The notes under the pieces were generated by a model, which ran no database searches, was not told the origin of the DNA, and saw nothing but the letters and a program-made list of their open reading frames with translations. Positions 33,865 through 45,629 of a DNA stretch of 64,000 nt are shown here, piece after piece (positions within the stretch are counted from its first letter, which is position 1; the number at the start of each line of letters is the position of its first letter). The position numbers and the translations under genes were made by a program. The stretch comes from Aspidapion aeneum (Eukaryota > Arthropoda > Insecta > Coleoptera > Brentidae). Where the stretch lies: NCBI GenBank assembly GCA_963576565.1, contig OY755046.1, positions 51,206,786 to 51,270,785 on the forward strand, read 5' to 3'.

Positions 33865-34810
33865 GCAATCCGCATAAGAAAAGGCCTCTGACAGGGTGAC
33901 AAAATATCCCCTATTTAACCAGGCCCTAGAAGATGTTTCTATAAACTTAGATTGGCAAGAAATAGGCATTAAAGTAAACGGACAATACTTGAACCACCTA
34001 ACATATGCTGATGATATCGCCTTTATAACAGACAAGAAAGACGAACTGATAAAAATGTTGGAAGAACTGGATACAGCAGCTAAAAATATTGTACACGGCT
34101 TGAGTATGAACTACACTAAAACTAAAATCATAAAAACAAAGATGAAGATATCATAATCAGAATAAACTAAAAGAAAATAGAACAAGTAGATGAATGAATG
34201 AATATCTGGGACAAATTATTAAACTAAAAAAAGAAAATCAAACAGCTGAAATCAAGAGACCAGGAAGATTGGCCTGGGCAGCATTCGGTAAAGTAAGCTG
34301 CATATTAAAAAATAAAAAATATTCCCAGTACCTCAAAACGAAAGTGTATAACTTTAGAGTAATAAAATATATTTTATTACTCTAAGTGTATAACTAATGT
34401 ATCCTTTCTGTACTTACCTCTGGATCCCAGACCTGGACACTTACAAAATCAAGCATGTAACAAAAGCCCAAAGATCCATGGAAAGACAAATGTCACATAT
34501 AAAACTAACGGATAGAAAAAGGAATGAATGGATAAGAAATAAAACAAAAGTAAAAGATGTCAGAGAAGAAGTAGCAAAATTAAAATGAAAATTTGTAGGT
34601 CATAATATCACGCAGAAAGAAGTAGAGGAAGATCCCAAATGAGATAGGCGGACGATTTGAAGAAACATGAAGAGTGAAGTGGAGAAGAGTGGAAGATATT
34701 GTTGGAGGCCTATGTCAAAGATGGATTGAAGAAAGCTAAATAGATTGATACATAGATGAACTTGTAGTAGTTGCAATCGGTAGAATAACTGACGCTGTGT
34801 TTTATAATAC
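33865..34810 (+). pseudogene. RTE-clade LINE remnant
   Basis: Pieces in order on the plus strand: LFNQALEDVSINLDWQE, LNHLTYADDIAFITDKKDEL (catalytic YADD), GLSMNYTKTKII, then NEYLGQIIKLKKENQTAEIK, LAWAAFGKVSCILKNKKYSQ, ERQM...RKRNEWIRNKTKV and a decayed ADDLKKHEE / LLEAYVK tail. This order is typical of RTE reverse transcriptases. Frameshifts and stops separate the pieces, and a 32-bp palindromic insert sits at 34353-34384. Related 3' ends occur at 58381 and 61255. Confidence 0.75.
34343..34394. repeat. Tiny palindromic insert with 10-bp duplication
   Basis: AGTGTATAAC (34343-34352) is repeated at 34385-34394 around a 32-base insert whose inner 30 bases (34355-34384) are a perfect palindrome. 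The related RTE copy at 58510 reads through without it. Confidence 0.75.
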
Positions 34811-34882
34811 CTTTAAAAAAAAAATTAAATATCCCCATCATATGGTATCGTAAGTAATCCACCATGACATCACTATGTTTAC

Positions 34883-35143
34883 TACAGCGGCGTAGCGAAC
34901 CCTTCTCCCCCCGCCCCGAGGGTACTGGCGCACCATGGGTACCCTAACCTTTAATAATATAGCAGGGCCGGCAAAGTGAGGGAGCGGCAATGGTAAATCG
35001 AGGGGGCGGCAAATCGGCTTTCTAATAAAAAAGAGAGTAAACTAAAGACATGATAACCTTTCTTTTCTTGGTCGCAAATTTTACTATGTTCGCCCTTTTC
35101 AGCCTTTGACCCCCACGCCCCTTGAGGCACGCTACACAGCTAG
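34883..35143. mobile_element. Possible MITE with GCGTAGC ends
   Basis: GCGGCGTAGCGAACCC at the left and a loosely inverse GGCACGCTACACAGC at the right, with G/C runs inside. The ends match imperfectly and no target duplication was found. Confidence 0.3.
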
Positions 35144-35597
35144 TTTATTCATATACAATACGAGTATTACGTATATGAGTTTATTACGCAACCATGTGAG
35201 CACATACTCATAAATTCTAAAAATAAAACTTATACCTTTGAATAAAAAATAAACTACTTAATATTTTAACAAAAAATAAACCAACGGTTTCTTGTTGTTG
35301 TTATTATTAATACGATTCATTTGATCGTGACTGAAGAAACGTGCGGTTACGATTTTAAGAAGAAAACAAACGGTACTGGTTGTGTGATCGCAATACTAGA
35401 GGTTTTAGTTCAACAAAAAGATTGATTGAAGCAAGCATCTTTTCGAGAAATGGTCATTTATTTTCGTTCAGTTTGGAAATTGGGGTACCCCAAAAGATAT
35501 AGAGAAAACAATTTTTTTTCTCTTCAGTATTTATTGGCACGAGTTCAAACTCAAGAACAGTTTTAACATTTTTTCAAATCTTTCATTATCATTATTA

Positions 35598-37141
35598 GGG
35601 ACTTATTGCAATGAGCCCACATAGCACAAAATTCACGTTACATTAACGTGAACAAAAATAATAGTTATTTTTTACTAGAAATCAACCTCACATAGTCTTT
35701 GTCATATGCATTTACACTTTTGTGACTTTGACATGAAATAAGCATATTTCCTAACCAGAAATATATTAAAAAGTAAATATGTCATGTTGGTATTAAATTA
35801 ATGGTAAAACTGTCATTGTTTCTGGATAAAAAGTTGCGGACTGAAGGTTGACAAAAAAAACGCACAAATAAAAACAACTCAAAGACATGCCATTTTTCAG
35901 ATTTTTTTTAGTCGCTCTCAGTATGCATATGATAAATAAAGAGGTTGGAAATGTCACAAAAGTGTAACTGCCTATGGCGAGGACTATGCCATGTTATATT
36001 TATTTATTTTGTTAAATCTACATGCTTAAAGATAACTTAAAAACAAGGAGAAATCAAGCTATAAGCTATAAAAATGTAATTTTTGCTGAAGTTTCTGGTG
36101 CTGTGTACATAACGTATTTTTTACCCTCGTTATTTTTATGTGCCAAATTTACACTTGAAACATACTCCACAATATGTTCTAAAAAGCCACTAGATTAAGA
36201 CTTCTCAAACTAACTTTTTGCGTATTATTTTGTCACGTTTCTTCTCTATATGTGTTTTAATCAAAAAAAGGCGCGTAAGCCTGTTCTAAAAGCCCTCTAG
36301 ATAAATACTTGTTAAAAATAATAACTTTCTGCGTCTTTTTTGTCACGTTTCCTTCAATAACTTTTTTTAGTTTAAAAGTGACGCGAAAGGAAGTTTAAAA
36401 AGTTCACTAGTTTAAGACTACAACAGACAATTTTAAAGATGGCACTCAAAGCAAGATAAAATCTCTATACAACAGTAAACACTTTAACACAATATCAATG
36501 TGTCTTTTTTTGGAGAGGGATCAGTTCATTAACTGGTTTTTGCAGTTTAGAGGCCAAAGCACTCCCGGATAGATTTCGTCGAAATGAAAAATGTCGCCAA
36601 TAGGTAGCGCCGCTTCTAGTAAAATCTCAAAAATAATTGGTAGAAAAGCCTTGCAAGTCGCGTTATAAAATTCGTGTAGAAAAGGCGCAAACCTAATGTG
36701 ATTTTGACGTTGATAAAAATCTACTTAGAATTCACTTGAAAATCACGAAAAACATTGCTGTTTTAATTTGATAATGATGTTATTACAAGCAAAGTGTTTT
36801 TTTAAAACGTTTATGAGTAAATTAAGCTTGTTTTCATTTATGTTTTTTTCTAGCAGCTTTTAAAATCAACGGTTTATTCTCACGCGTTTTTTACGTGTTA
36901 AACACGTGATTGTGCTATGTGGGAGGCCAGACAGTAATAGCAGCAGGCAGTACTTAGATAGTTTCACATTATAAGAACAGCTGTCTTCTTTCGAAATTGG
37001 GCCTTTGCGTATTATAAGAGCTGGGATTAATACTGCCGCCTTTATTAAAGGAAAATAAATCACATCAACTATCATATTTCGATGAAAAACTGGCAGAATA
37101 CTGCCCGGCACTATTACTGCCTGCCTATTGCAATAAGTCCC
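35598..37141. mobile_element. 1.5 kb TIR element, nested MITE
   Basis: Inverted termini GGGACTTATTGCAAT (35598) and ATTGCAATAAGTCCC (37141), flanked by TATTA on both sides. A second inverted pair (CCCACATAGCACAA at 35616 and TTGTGCTATGTGGG at 36909) lies inside. No transposase frame seen. The ATAGTCC MITE lies within it. Confidence 0.6.
35691..35988. mobile_element. ATAGTCC-family MITE, free-standing copy
   Basis: The ends are CATAGTCTTTGTCATATGCA and CTGCCTATGGCGAGGACTATG. The inverted repeats extend through TTACACTTTTGTGAC. At 298 bp it defines the element whose relatives sit in the introns of genes A, B and C. Confidence 0.75.
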
Positions 37142-37144
37142 TAT

Positions 37145-38450
37145 TATCTCGTTATCTCTCTGAATGGACCAAAAAAGGGATAACACGAAAATAAGACATA
37201 TAACCTTGAAATTGATGATACAGGCATATGATAAAGCAGGGCTATCAAAATGGACGGGCCACGATCCTCCACTTTGTTGACGTCACATCCGGGGCTGATT
37301 TTTTTTTGATGGTCACGTTACGACACAGCTGATTGTCTTTAAAATATTGAAGTTGGAATGGCGGTTCATGAATATTTGATTTTTTTTATATAAAGCCGTT
37401 TTTGAGATTGTTTTTACTTTATTCTGGCAAAACATTTTTTTTTAAATGTATGAGTAATCCCTAATTTTTCATAGCCGCTTCATTAGCTCACACAAAAATT
37501 AAGTTTAAAGCAGAAGCGAATGTGACAATCACATATGACAAAGTCAAATACATGTCAAATATAACAGTTGGCATGTGGTACATGGCGGGTAACTTGAATT
37601 CAAAATAAGGAAGGCTAAATCTTGAAGAATTTAACCTTTTAATCAAGTTGCTTCCTCACAAACCTTTGGTGGAATATCGGGATGGTGTCTGAGAATATTA
37701 AACTCAAATTTTGCGGAAATCTGTAGTGCCATTTTGAAAATATCATAAAAAAACGTCTGACCTCCCATAAGACCCAATGTAAAATTCAGCCCCGGGAGAA
37801 CAGCTGATTTTTTCAGGGTCGTGGCCTCTATTTTTGTGTTGGCCTTGGATAAAGGTGTATTGCAATCTTATACATAAATGACATAATACTCCTACACCTA
37901 CGGTAACTTTCATTTCGTGAAGCACACATTACGTCATAGCAATATCAAGCACATGTTCTCTGTATGTGTGTATATCTATTTCATAATTTTTGCTTCAAAA
38001 TCCACTCATTGCGTAAACGAGTAACCGGGAATATTGGAATGTTATGTAATTGATTGTAATAGGAAAATTTTAGTTCTGGGGCTGTTCAAAAATTTTGTAA
38101 TAATCAGCTACAAATACAAAATTGCTAAATTGCTTTTTTGTATCTAAAGAATAGCAATAACAGCTAAAATTTATGTTATTTAGCTAGCTAAATTTCAGCA
38201 TGCTTTTTAGCAAATATTTAACTTTAAAAGCGCGAGGCCTGAGTAATATTACATTATAGCAATTTTACCCTTAAAGCGCTGCTATCATAATTTCTAAACC
38301 ACAGCTAGCTGTTTCACAGCAAAAACGAAGATATTACAACACTTTCACAGCAGAGTTTTTGCTTTTAAACTATATTGTCCAGTTTGTGTTACTTGGGTAA
38401 GCTGTTGTAAAGACCTTTTAGGGACACTCTGTGTGTGTATTTATCCTTAT
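37145..38450. other. No gene recognised
   Basis: AT-rich sequence without recognisable coding or terminal repeats. Two stretches near 37250-37330 and 37780-37840 share inverted words (GGGGCTGA, CAGCTGATT, GGCCACGA/TCGTGGCC), so a decayed inverted-repeat element may span them. Confidence 0.35.
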
Positions 38451-38647
38451 ACCGGCCATTTACAATAAGTCAATCTACGCACCTAAAGGCATGCAAGTAC
38501 AGTTTGCATGCAAAAAAATGGCACCGGACCGATAAAAATGGATTGCCTGCAACAATCAGCTGGATTTGTACTGCGCATGCACCTGGGCAAAATTTCATGC
38601 ATTTGCCTGCAAATTTTATTGTCATGCACCATGTCAAGCGGCCCTAA
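38450..38647. mobile_element. Possible short TIR element
   Basis: The left part has CCGGCCATTTACAATAAG and GGCATGCAAG; the right part has CTTGACATGGTGCATG in inverse and GCGGCCC. GCATGCA words are dense. The ends resemble Harbinger-like MITEs but pair poorly. Confidence 0.3.
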
Positions 38648-39000
38648 GGAATTTAAAAAAAAGCTGAATAACGATATACCTACTGGGATGTGTGATGTTT
38701 AGGTTATAATTTATCTAACTCGTAAGTCGCAAAAACTCAACATTCTGCGTTATCAACGTTTATATAAAAAAGGTGTGTAATAATATAGACATTTCCACGC
38801 TTAGCACGTATCGCAAACCGGGCGAAAATAACACACTGGGTAACTTATACCTTATAATAATATACCACCATGCCAGTCAGCTATTTTTCCATTACCTGGG
38901 GGTCGAAATTAAAGAAAATTAGTGCCTTTAAAGGACCTGCAAAACAAAAGACGGCAGCAGCAAGCAGCATAAAAGTATATCAGAATTATCAAACAAATTT

Positions 39001-40290
39001 CGTGGCTAATCGGGTAAAAAGGAGTTTTTGTTTCTCTCATATTTTTCCGTGGGTAGCTTTAAAGCTTAACGTCAAGGGGGTCCAAGATCTAATGGACACC
39101 TAATAAGTGTTAACAGTTAACTGTTTCTTCCTTATGGGACTCCTCACAACACTGCTTGGTGAAGTTAATTAGACGGTTTTGTCTCTAGTCCTATGTAAAT
39201 AGTGAGAAAACTCTCGCAAGAAGCACCATCTACCGAGATACGAGAGAAACCAGAACAAGAGCAGGCCAAAATAAACTGCTATAAATAACAAACTAATTCG
39301 TGACCTACGACAGCTCTTCTGCCTTTTAGGCCAGATCAACGCTTATTGCGTTTTTACCCGCTCTCAGACACGTGAGCGCCAACCAGCGGAATTTTTAAGC
39401 CAAATAATACTAACAAACGAGAAATTTAGTACCCGTTAATTTAAAAATCCAACAAGTTTCGTGGCTAATCGGGTAAAAGGGAGTTTTTGTTTCTCTCATA
39501 TTTTTCCGTGGGTAGCTTTAAAGCTTAACGTCAAGGGGGTCCAAGATCCAATGGACACCTAATAAGTGTTGACAGTTAACTGTTTTGTCCTTATGGGACT
39601 CCTTAGAACACTGCTTGGTCAATTTGACACTCTTGCGAAGTTAATTAGACGGTTTTGTCTCTAATCCTATGTAAATAGTGAAAAAACTCTCGCAGGAAGC
39701 GCCATCTACCGAGATACGAGAGAAACCAGAACAAGAGCAGGCGAAAATAAACTGCTATACATCTTGATCAATGAAAAGATCGATTACAAATAAAAAGAAA
39801 CAAACTAATTCATGACCTACGACAGCTCTTCTGCCTTTTAGGCCAGATCAACGCTTATTGCGTTTTTACCCGCTATCAGACACGTGAGCGCCAATCAGCG
39901 GAATTTTTAAGCCAAATAATACTAACAAACGAGAAATTTAGTACCCGTTAATTTAAAGATCCAACAAGTTTCGTGGCTAATCGGGTAAAAGGGAGTTTTT
40001 GTTTCTCTCATATTTTTCCGTGGGTAGCTTTAAAGCTTAACGTCAAGGGGGTCCAAGATCTAATGGACACCTAATAAGTGTTGACAGTTAACTGTTTCGT
40101 CCTTATGGGACTCCTTAGAACACTGCTTGGTCAATTTGACACTCTTGCGAAGTTAATTAGACGGTTTTGTCTCTAATCCTATGTAAATAATGAAAAAACT
40201 CTCGTAGGAAGCGCCATCTACCGAGATACGAGAGAAACCAGAACAAGAGCAGGCGAAAATAAACTGCTATACATATCGATCAATCAAAAG
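39001..40290. repeat. Tandem array of a 459-512 bp unit, ~2.6 copies
   Basis: Units start with CGTGGCTAATCGGGTAAAAG at 39001, 39460 and 39972; the third is cut at about 40290. Unit 1 lacks about 53 bp present in unit 2 (ATCTTGATCAATGAAAAG region). Copies are highly similar. No open frame runs through them. Confidence 0.9.
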
Positions 40291-40493
40291 ATTACAATTA
40301 AAAAGATTTTTTTAGAAAGAAATTATTTTCCTAAATATTAAGCCTTATCTCTATAAACCACCAGTCGCTCTACAAACATGTTTATTTTATCACACGGTTT
40401 GTCAAAGTTTCAATTTTGTGTTTGTTTTTTCTTTATGACTCGTGTAGTTTTTGAGATGTTTAGCTCAGATTTGGGACGTCTATTTAGCTAGCA

Positions 40494-41286
40494 TAATAAA
40501 GTATGTCGCCAAACTCCAGAGAAATATTCTTTGAGTGCTTTTAAGAAAAAAACTTTGTATAAACATAGGTTTGAGATACAGGTTGTTAAACTTTAAATTT
40601 TTTGTATGTTTTTTCTTTATAATTCGTGCAGTTTTTGAGATTTTAGCTCAAATCTGAAACTGGTATTTAACTAGATTTTGAGGGGTTATCCCTCTTTTTT
40701 TCCGCCGAACTTTTTTGCAGTAAGCCAATGGCAGATTCAAAAATATAAAATGGATTCTTTGTTTTATTTAGAAACTTTTTGATATCTTGCAATTTTTTGC
40801 ATCTCTAAATGGTTCATGGAACATTTATACCCTGGTAAATGACATTAAAATTTAAAATAGTCACTACATTACATACTTTTAATTTTATGTGAGTTTTATG
40901 TAATTTCTGAATAGCAATTGAAGATACAAATGATCTTTTTTTGGTTAGTGATACAAAAAATTCAATAAAACAAGGAATTCATTTTATGTTTTTGAATCTG
41001 CCAGTGATTTACTGCAAAAAGGTTCTGGAGGAAAAATGACATGATAGGACATGACCCCGGAATAAATATGTAGTTTTGTTCCTATGCTCAATGATGTATG
41101 CCTTGTAGTTAAACACACGATCCAAATTTGAGCTAAATATCTCAAAAACTGCACGAGTTATAAAGAAAAAACAAACAAAAATTAAACCTTTAACAAATTT
41201 ATCTTAAAAACTAAGCATATATAAGTTTTTTCTTAAAATCACTCAAAGAATAATCCCCTGAAGTTTGGCGACATACTTTATTAACA
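40494..41286. mobile_element. Fold-back element, ~790 bp
   Basis: Left arm 40494-40660 and right arm 41130-41286 are inverted copies (AATAAAGTATGTCGCCAAACT against AGTTTGGCGACATACTTTAT; ATAATTCGTGCAGTTTTTGA against its complement). An inner pair near 40735 and 41000 is also inverted (TTTTTGCAGTAA, TTTTTGAATCTGCC). An extra direct copy of the arm's outer part lies at 40425-40475. Confidence 0.75.
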
Positions 41287-41587
41287 CCCTATATACAGAT
41301 ATTTTTTTTATGTATCATTGGGATTTACATGTTAAAATTTCATTGAACGAAAGTTAACATAGGGTCGAAATTTTAACATGGAATTAATACATGACAAAAA
41401 AAATTACTGTATACTGGGGGTGATGCTCAATTGTCACTTTTCGCTTTCCTGGTAAAATCACGATCGGCCAATTTTGCTATTTTGTCATCTACATGATGTA
41501 ATGCGTAGCAAAAACGCGCTTTGGTCCAATACTGACATACCGATTGTTTTTCTATCAACATTGGAATAGGGTATTTACCCTAGAATA

Positions 41588-42400
41588 CGAGGTGTGATAA
41601 TTAAATTTTAAGACTGGCCCCCGTACTAACAGGTTTTAAATCTCCACGCCTCGGGCGGTTGGAGGTATTCACCTTGATGTGCGTTCTACTACCGCGCGCA
41701 ATCTTGTCGCGTTTCCTCTACTAGTTTGGCTTACGCATATGACAAACGAAATAATTGAGCAACGTATTAATTTAAAGTAAAACTCAAAAAACGACTACTG
41801 TACTATCAAATACTAAAAGATATCTACGGAAAGCAGTGTATGTCTCGTGAAATGATTTTTATGTGGCATAAAAGCTTTTTCGAGGGTCATGAAGAAGTTC
41901 AAGATGATGAACGAGAAGAGCGCTCCAGCACATCCATAACAGCGATGCTCGTTGTTTTTTTTTCGATATTAGGGGTTATTTTTATTGAATGGGCGCGTGA
42001 GGGTCAAACAGTGAACCATCATTTATATTTGGAAGTATTTATGTAACTAAGGGACAATGCACAATGTTTTTAGCTAATAAGAAGATCCCCGTCGTTAACC
42101 ACCCAGCATATTTAACAGACTTGGCCCCTTGCGACCTCAACCTGTTTCCGAAAGTGAAAAAATCGTTAAAAGGAACCCGTTTTGAAATATTAGAACGTGT
42201 CAAGGAAAAAATGGCAAGACTAAGAACAGCCTCTCTTCTGATGATTTCTAAAATTGCTTCCAACATTGGAAAAAAAACGCATGCAACGCTGCGTCGATAG
42301 AGAAGGGGACAACATTGATGGGAAACATCGTTAAGTTGTATTAGTATTTAAACAAAGTAGATCTTTTACAACAGTCTTATAATTTTATTGTCACACCTCG
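41588..42400. mobile_element. mariner-type element, internally deleted
   Basis: CGAGGTGTGATAATTAAAT at the left and ATTTTATTGTCACACCTCG at the right, with TA duplicated at 41586-41587 and 42401-42402. At 813 bp it is shorter than a full mariner (about 1.3 kb). Confidence 0.9.
41739..42300 (+). pseudogene. mariner transposase remnant
   Basis: From ATG 41739 MTNEIIEQRINLK is followed by a stop and frameshift. The frame then continues KQCMSREMIFMWHKSFFEGH (HTH region, 41836-41895) and EVQDDEREERSST (the mariner EDDxRxGRP-like linker), and after a deletion ANKKIPVVNHPAYLTDLAPC, which holds the third catalytic Asp region (H-P-YSPDLAPCD in the family), then LFPKVKKSLKGTRFE. The first two catalytic aspartates lie in the deleted part. 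Confidence 0.8.
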
Positions 42401-42956
42401 TATGCATTAAAGAGCACACAACCCATTTAAAAGAAGAGGAAAAGCTGCCGAGCGCTGCAACTACCTTATTTATATAATCTGGGCGAACTAATATGTATTT
42501 CAGGCATCATTGGGAAAGGAAACAATTCATTCCCCATGGATTTATTGAATCACCGATAGTCTAGTCAAAAGCTTAACTTGCCATTAAATAATTTTGTGAT
42601 ATATTCTCTTTTGTAAAAGTTCAAATAAAATATTTTTTTTATTCTGTAGGGACTCTAATACTATCACGGCAATTTTCAATATTATCGCAAATTTTCACGT
42701 ATGTATTTTAGTATACCTATTAATTTATTACTCGCCAGTTAAGCTGTTTTGCTTTGTTCTTTACCGCAAACATAATATGGATGCAAATAATGAAAGAGAT
42801 ATAATACTGCTGATTAATTGCTCAATTTATAATTGAAGCTAACCTCAATAATAAGAAAGTTCAAAAGACTCATCTAATAATGCCTGTTAATACAATCAGA
42901 TAAAACTTTTGACTGATATAGTGCAAAGATTCAAAAATGTAACTCTTACCTTATCA

Positions 42957-43170
42957 AATTAGTTTTGTTGTGTTCATCCATAAATTCCAGCAGCGATTTC
43001 ATGATTCTAAAAAAAAACAAGTACATATTATTAAAAAGGTTATTAACATTACCCCTTGAGACACCCTCACTCCTCTCAGCATTTTCCGCCTGTACCTTAG
43101 TAATGTATCTGTCCTCTTTACATTTCATTTTGGCCACAGCTGCCTTGAGATGCTGCAGATTTCTAACCTA
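42957..43170 (-). other. Exon-like segments of an unknown gene
   Basis: Minus strand: about 43055-43169 reads VRNLQHLKAAVAKMKCKEDR and YITKVQAENAERSEGVSRG, coiled-coil-like, followed by GTAATG. About 42957-43010 follows a TTTTTTTTTAG acceptor and reads IMKSLLEFMDEHNKTNLIR before a strong AG-GTAAGAG donor. As I read them the phases do not match (1 against 2), so they may be neighbouring exons with another exon or error between, or a broken gene. The protein is not recognised. Confidence 0.35.
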
Positions 43171-43539
43171 GACTACTAGTAAATTTAACATATGTACGTG
43201 GGCGCGCTTTGCCCTGCGTCGGCGCTTTAAACTAGGTTTATCTTGGTCATCGGTGTCACAGATCGTACATCACCACTCAAGGGTTAAGAAGGTATCTCTG
43301 TATTTAAATAGTTTTATTTTAAAAACTGGTTTCGACTGCTTTTCAATGAATTATATATATAAATGTATAAATGTACGGTAGTAGCGGTTAGCACCCTTAA
43401 ATGATCTAACCTGGCACTTAAGCACTTTCTGGGCCCCTTGTGCAACAAGTTTTCGACTTAGATAATAATTTAAATACTATCTAGTAAATAGAACCCAGTA
43501 GACTTCAAATTATATTTTAGGCCAAAAACTTAGTCATCA

Positions 43540-43925
43540 TGATCTTGGACCACTGGTGGGTCATAAACCTTTTGACATAATCAACAGGGTACAGAGAACC
43601 ACAATGTGCCCGCACTAGCTGCTGGCTCCAAATAGGCACTCCATATATCCTATCCCATGTGGTGATTCCCTTCCAGATTACCGAATCCATTCAGAAAATC
43701 ACCAGATCAACCCACCCCCTTTACCATAGATGTTATCTGGTGTGATCCCAAAGGTTACCAGTTTTAATTAATTTTTTTGTTAACATACTGGTCAAAGCTC
43801 GTCTGTTACCAGACTACCCATTTGCCTATGGGTCGAGGCCCCGTTAGTCGCCTTTTACAACAGGGCTAGGGATTACCTTAGTCCTATTCTTATCTCCGGA
43901 CACCATACGGATCCAATGAATTAGA
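43540..43925 (-). repeat. Possible LINE/SINE 3' tail
   Basis: On the minus strand GACTAAGGTAATCCCTAGCC and TGTTGTAAAAGGCGACTAAC look like conserved 3' UTRs of interspersed insect retroelements. No coding part recognised; low support. Confidence 0.3.
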
Positions 43926-44422
43926 TACGACGTAATTGGAACAGCCACGGCTATACATTAAAGAGTTTTTTTTTAGAGTGAGAACATAAATGAATGGTGA
44001 CCATTGCAACCTTTCTCTATCTAGTTCTATCCACCGGTACCGGTGGTATTTTGAAAACTTAATACTTCAAAGATTGTCATTTGTGATTTGTCATTAAAAT
44101 GTTTGTCAGTGGTTGTCAGTATTTTTTTTTAAAATTGTTTTTGTTAAATAAAAACAAATAATGGGAACATGATGTGTGGCATGTAAAAACGAGTTTTATA
44201 GGAGTGAGAAGCCGTCTTTTTAAAGAAAATAGCTTTGATTATTTTAAAAACTTAATTTGTCAAATCGTTTAACGTCACGAAAAATCAAACGTCCAAAATC
44301 ACAGAATGTGATAAGAGAGTAAAAGTAAAAAAGGAAAGGTGCTACCTCCTGCGCAGCGCGCTCTCTATACACAAATATCCAATATTTTTCCTCACTTTGC
44401 ATATATGTAAAGGCGTATCCAG

Positions 44423-44487
<65 letters not shown>
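44423..44487. repeat. (AT)n microsatellite
   Basis: About 32 uninterrupted AT units. Open frames through it are artefacts. Confidence 0.97.
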
Positions 44488-44489
<2 letters not shown>

Positions 44490-44928
44490 TCATTGCTGAT
44501 TTTAATTGAAGTTGGATATACAATTTCATATTGTTTTGGGTCAGTACTGTTTGATTTGTTTATTTGCACATATTTTAAGTACCTAAAATTATACATTTTG
44601 AACATTGATGATAAGAAAACACTTTTTTATCACATGTTTTTAAAGGTCTATTTTGAGACTTGATCTTCGCATATCCAGATATCCGATTTCCATACTCCAC
44701 TTATTTCGAAAGTAAAAGTTTTTTTGTGTAGACGATCTTATCAGGAAAATACTTGCATGTCTTGCCCAAAACTCTGCGTCATCTACTTCAAGAAGTAGAC
44801 TGATTATTATCTCAGGACATTTTCAAATCATTTCAATTACCTCCACCAAAAAAAAAATTGCAACGCAGGCGAACATTTTTTATAGTGCTACGCCTAACTT
44901 TTTGGGCCATCGAGGAGGCCATCATATA

Positions 44929-45203
44929 GGGCGGCGGATAAAAGGTCGAAAGTACAAAAGATTGAAAACATAAGGTCGAAAAACAACTTCCCTGACTTTT
45001 TTCCCGCGATCCTAGAGGGTGTGAATCCGAACCGAATCGAACCGGTTCGGAACACTGGTTCGGTTCGGAACACTGGTTCGGTTCGGTTCGGATTCACACA
45101 CTCTAGGATCCCGGGAAAGGAGTCAGGGAAGTTTTTTTTGCTTATGTTTTCGACCTTTTGTACTTTCGACCTCTTGTAATTTCGACCTTTTATCCGCCGC
45201 CCC
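44929..45203. mobile_element. Hairpin MITE with GGGCGGCGG ends
   Basis: GGGCGGCGGATAAAAGGTCG at the left and its inverse at the right end. The arms are about 110 bp each (TTCCCTGACT, CCTAGAG and GTGTGAATCCGAACCG are mirrored), around a GGTTCGGTTCGG-type loop. Flanks are TATA/TTATA. Confidence 0.8.
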
Positions 45204-45383
45204 ATTATATTATATAATTTAGACAAATAATTAAAAAATGAGATATTTAGTTAGATAGTAGTTATCTATTATCATTGTTTTTATAAATAAATAATAAATG
45301 TAATATATTCAAAATGAAGGCTTCTTTCTGTCTGTTTTTAAAATAAATTCTGGAATAACCAATTCATTACTCTTTGTAATTTC

Positions 45384-45629
45384 TTAAATCATTATCTTCT
45401 CAATAGATAACATTACGAGGGCATTTAATCCATTCTCATTCATTGTGCTTCTAAGAAAAGTTTTAATTCTCTTTAGGGTAGATAAACAACGTTGTGCTTC
45501 TGCAGTTGTCATAGGCATCGTAACCACTGCTTCCAGCACGCTAATGCTGTCAGAATTAGAAATTTCCACCATTCTGGTAACTACGAAATCATCGAAATCA
45601 AAACAATACAGCCCGACCGGTAACGTCAA
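45384..45629 (-). pseudogene. hAT transposase C-terminal dimerisation fragment
   Basis: The minus-strand frame reads ISVLEAVVTMPMTTAEAQRC, LSTLKRIKTFLRSTMNENGL and NALVMLSIEKIMI. AE-x-RCLSTLKRIKTFLRSTM is the characteristic hAT C-terminal dimerisation motif, closest to ZMYM1-like proteins. The catalytic region is absent and no TIRs were found. Confidence 0.75.

Noticed and set aside
38870..39103. 77-codon frame starting MPVSYFSITW
   Set aside because: It spans the junction into the tandem array and is not kept in the other units.
44397..44663. Open frames with alternating Tyr-Ile
   Set aside because: Translation of the (AT)n microsatellite.
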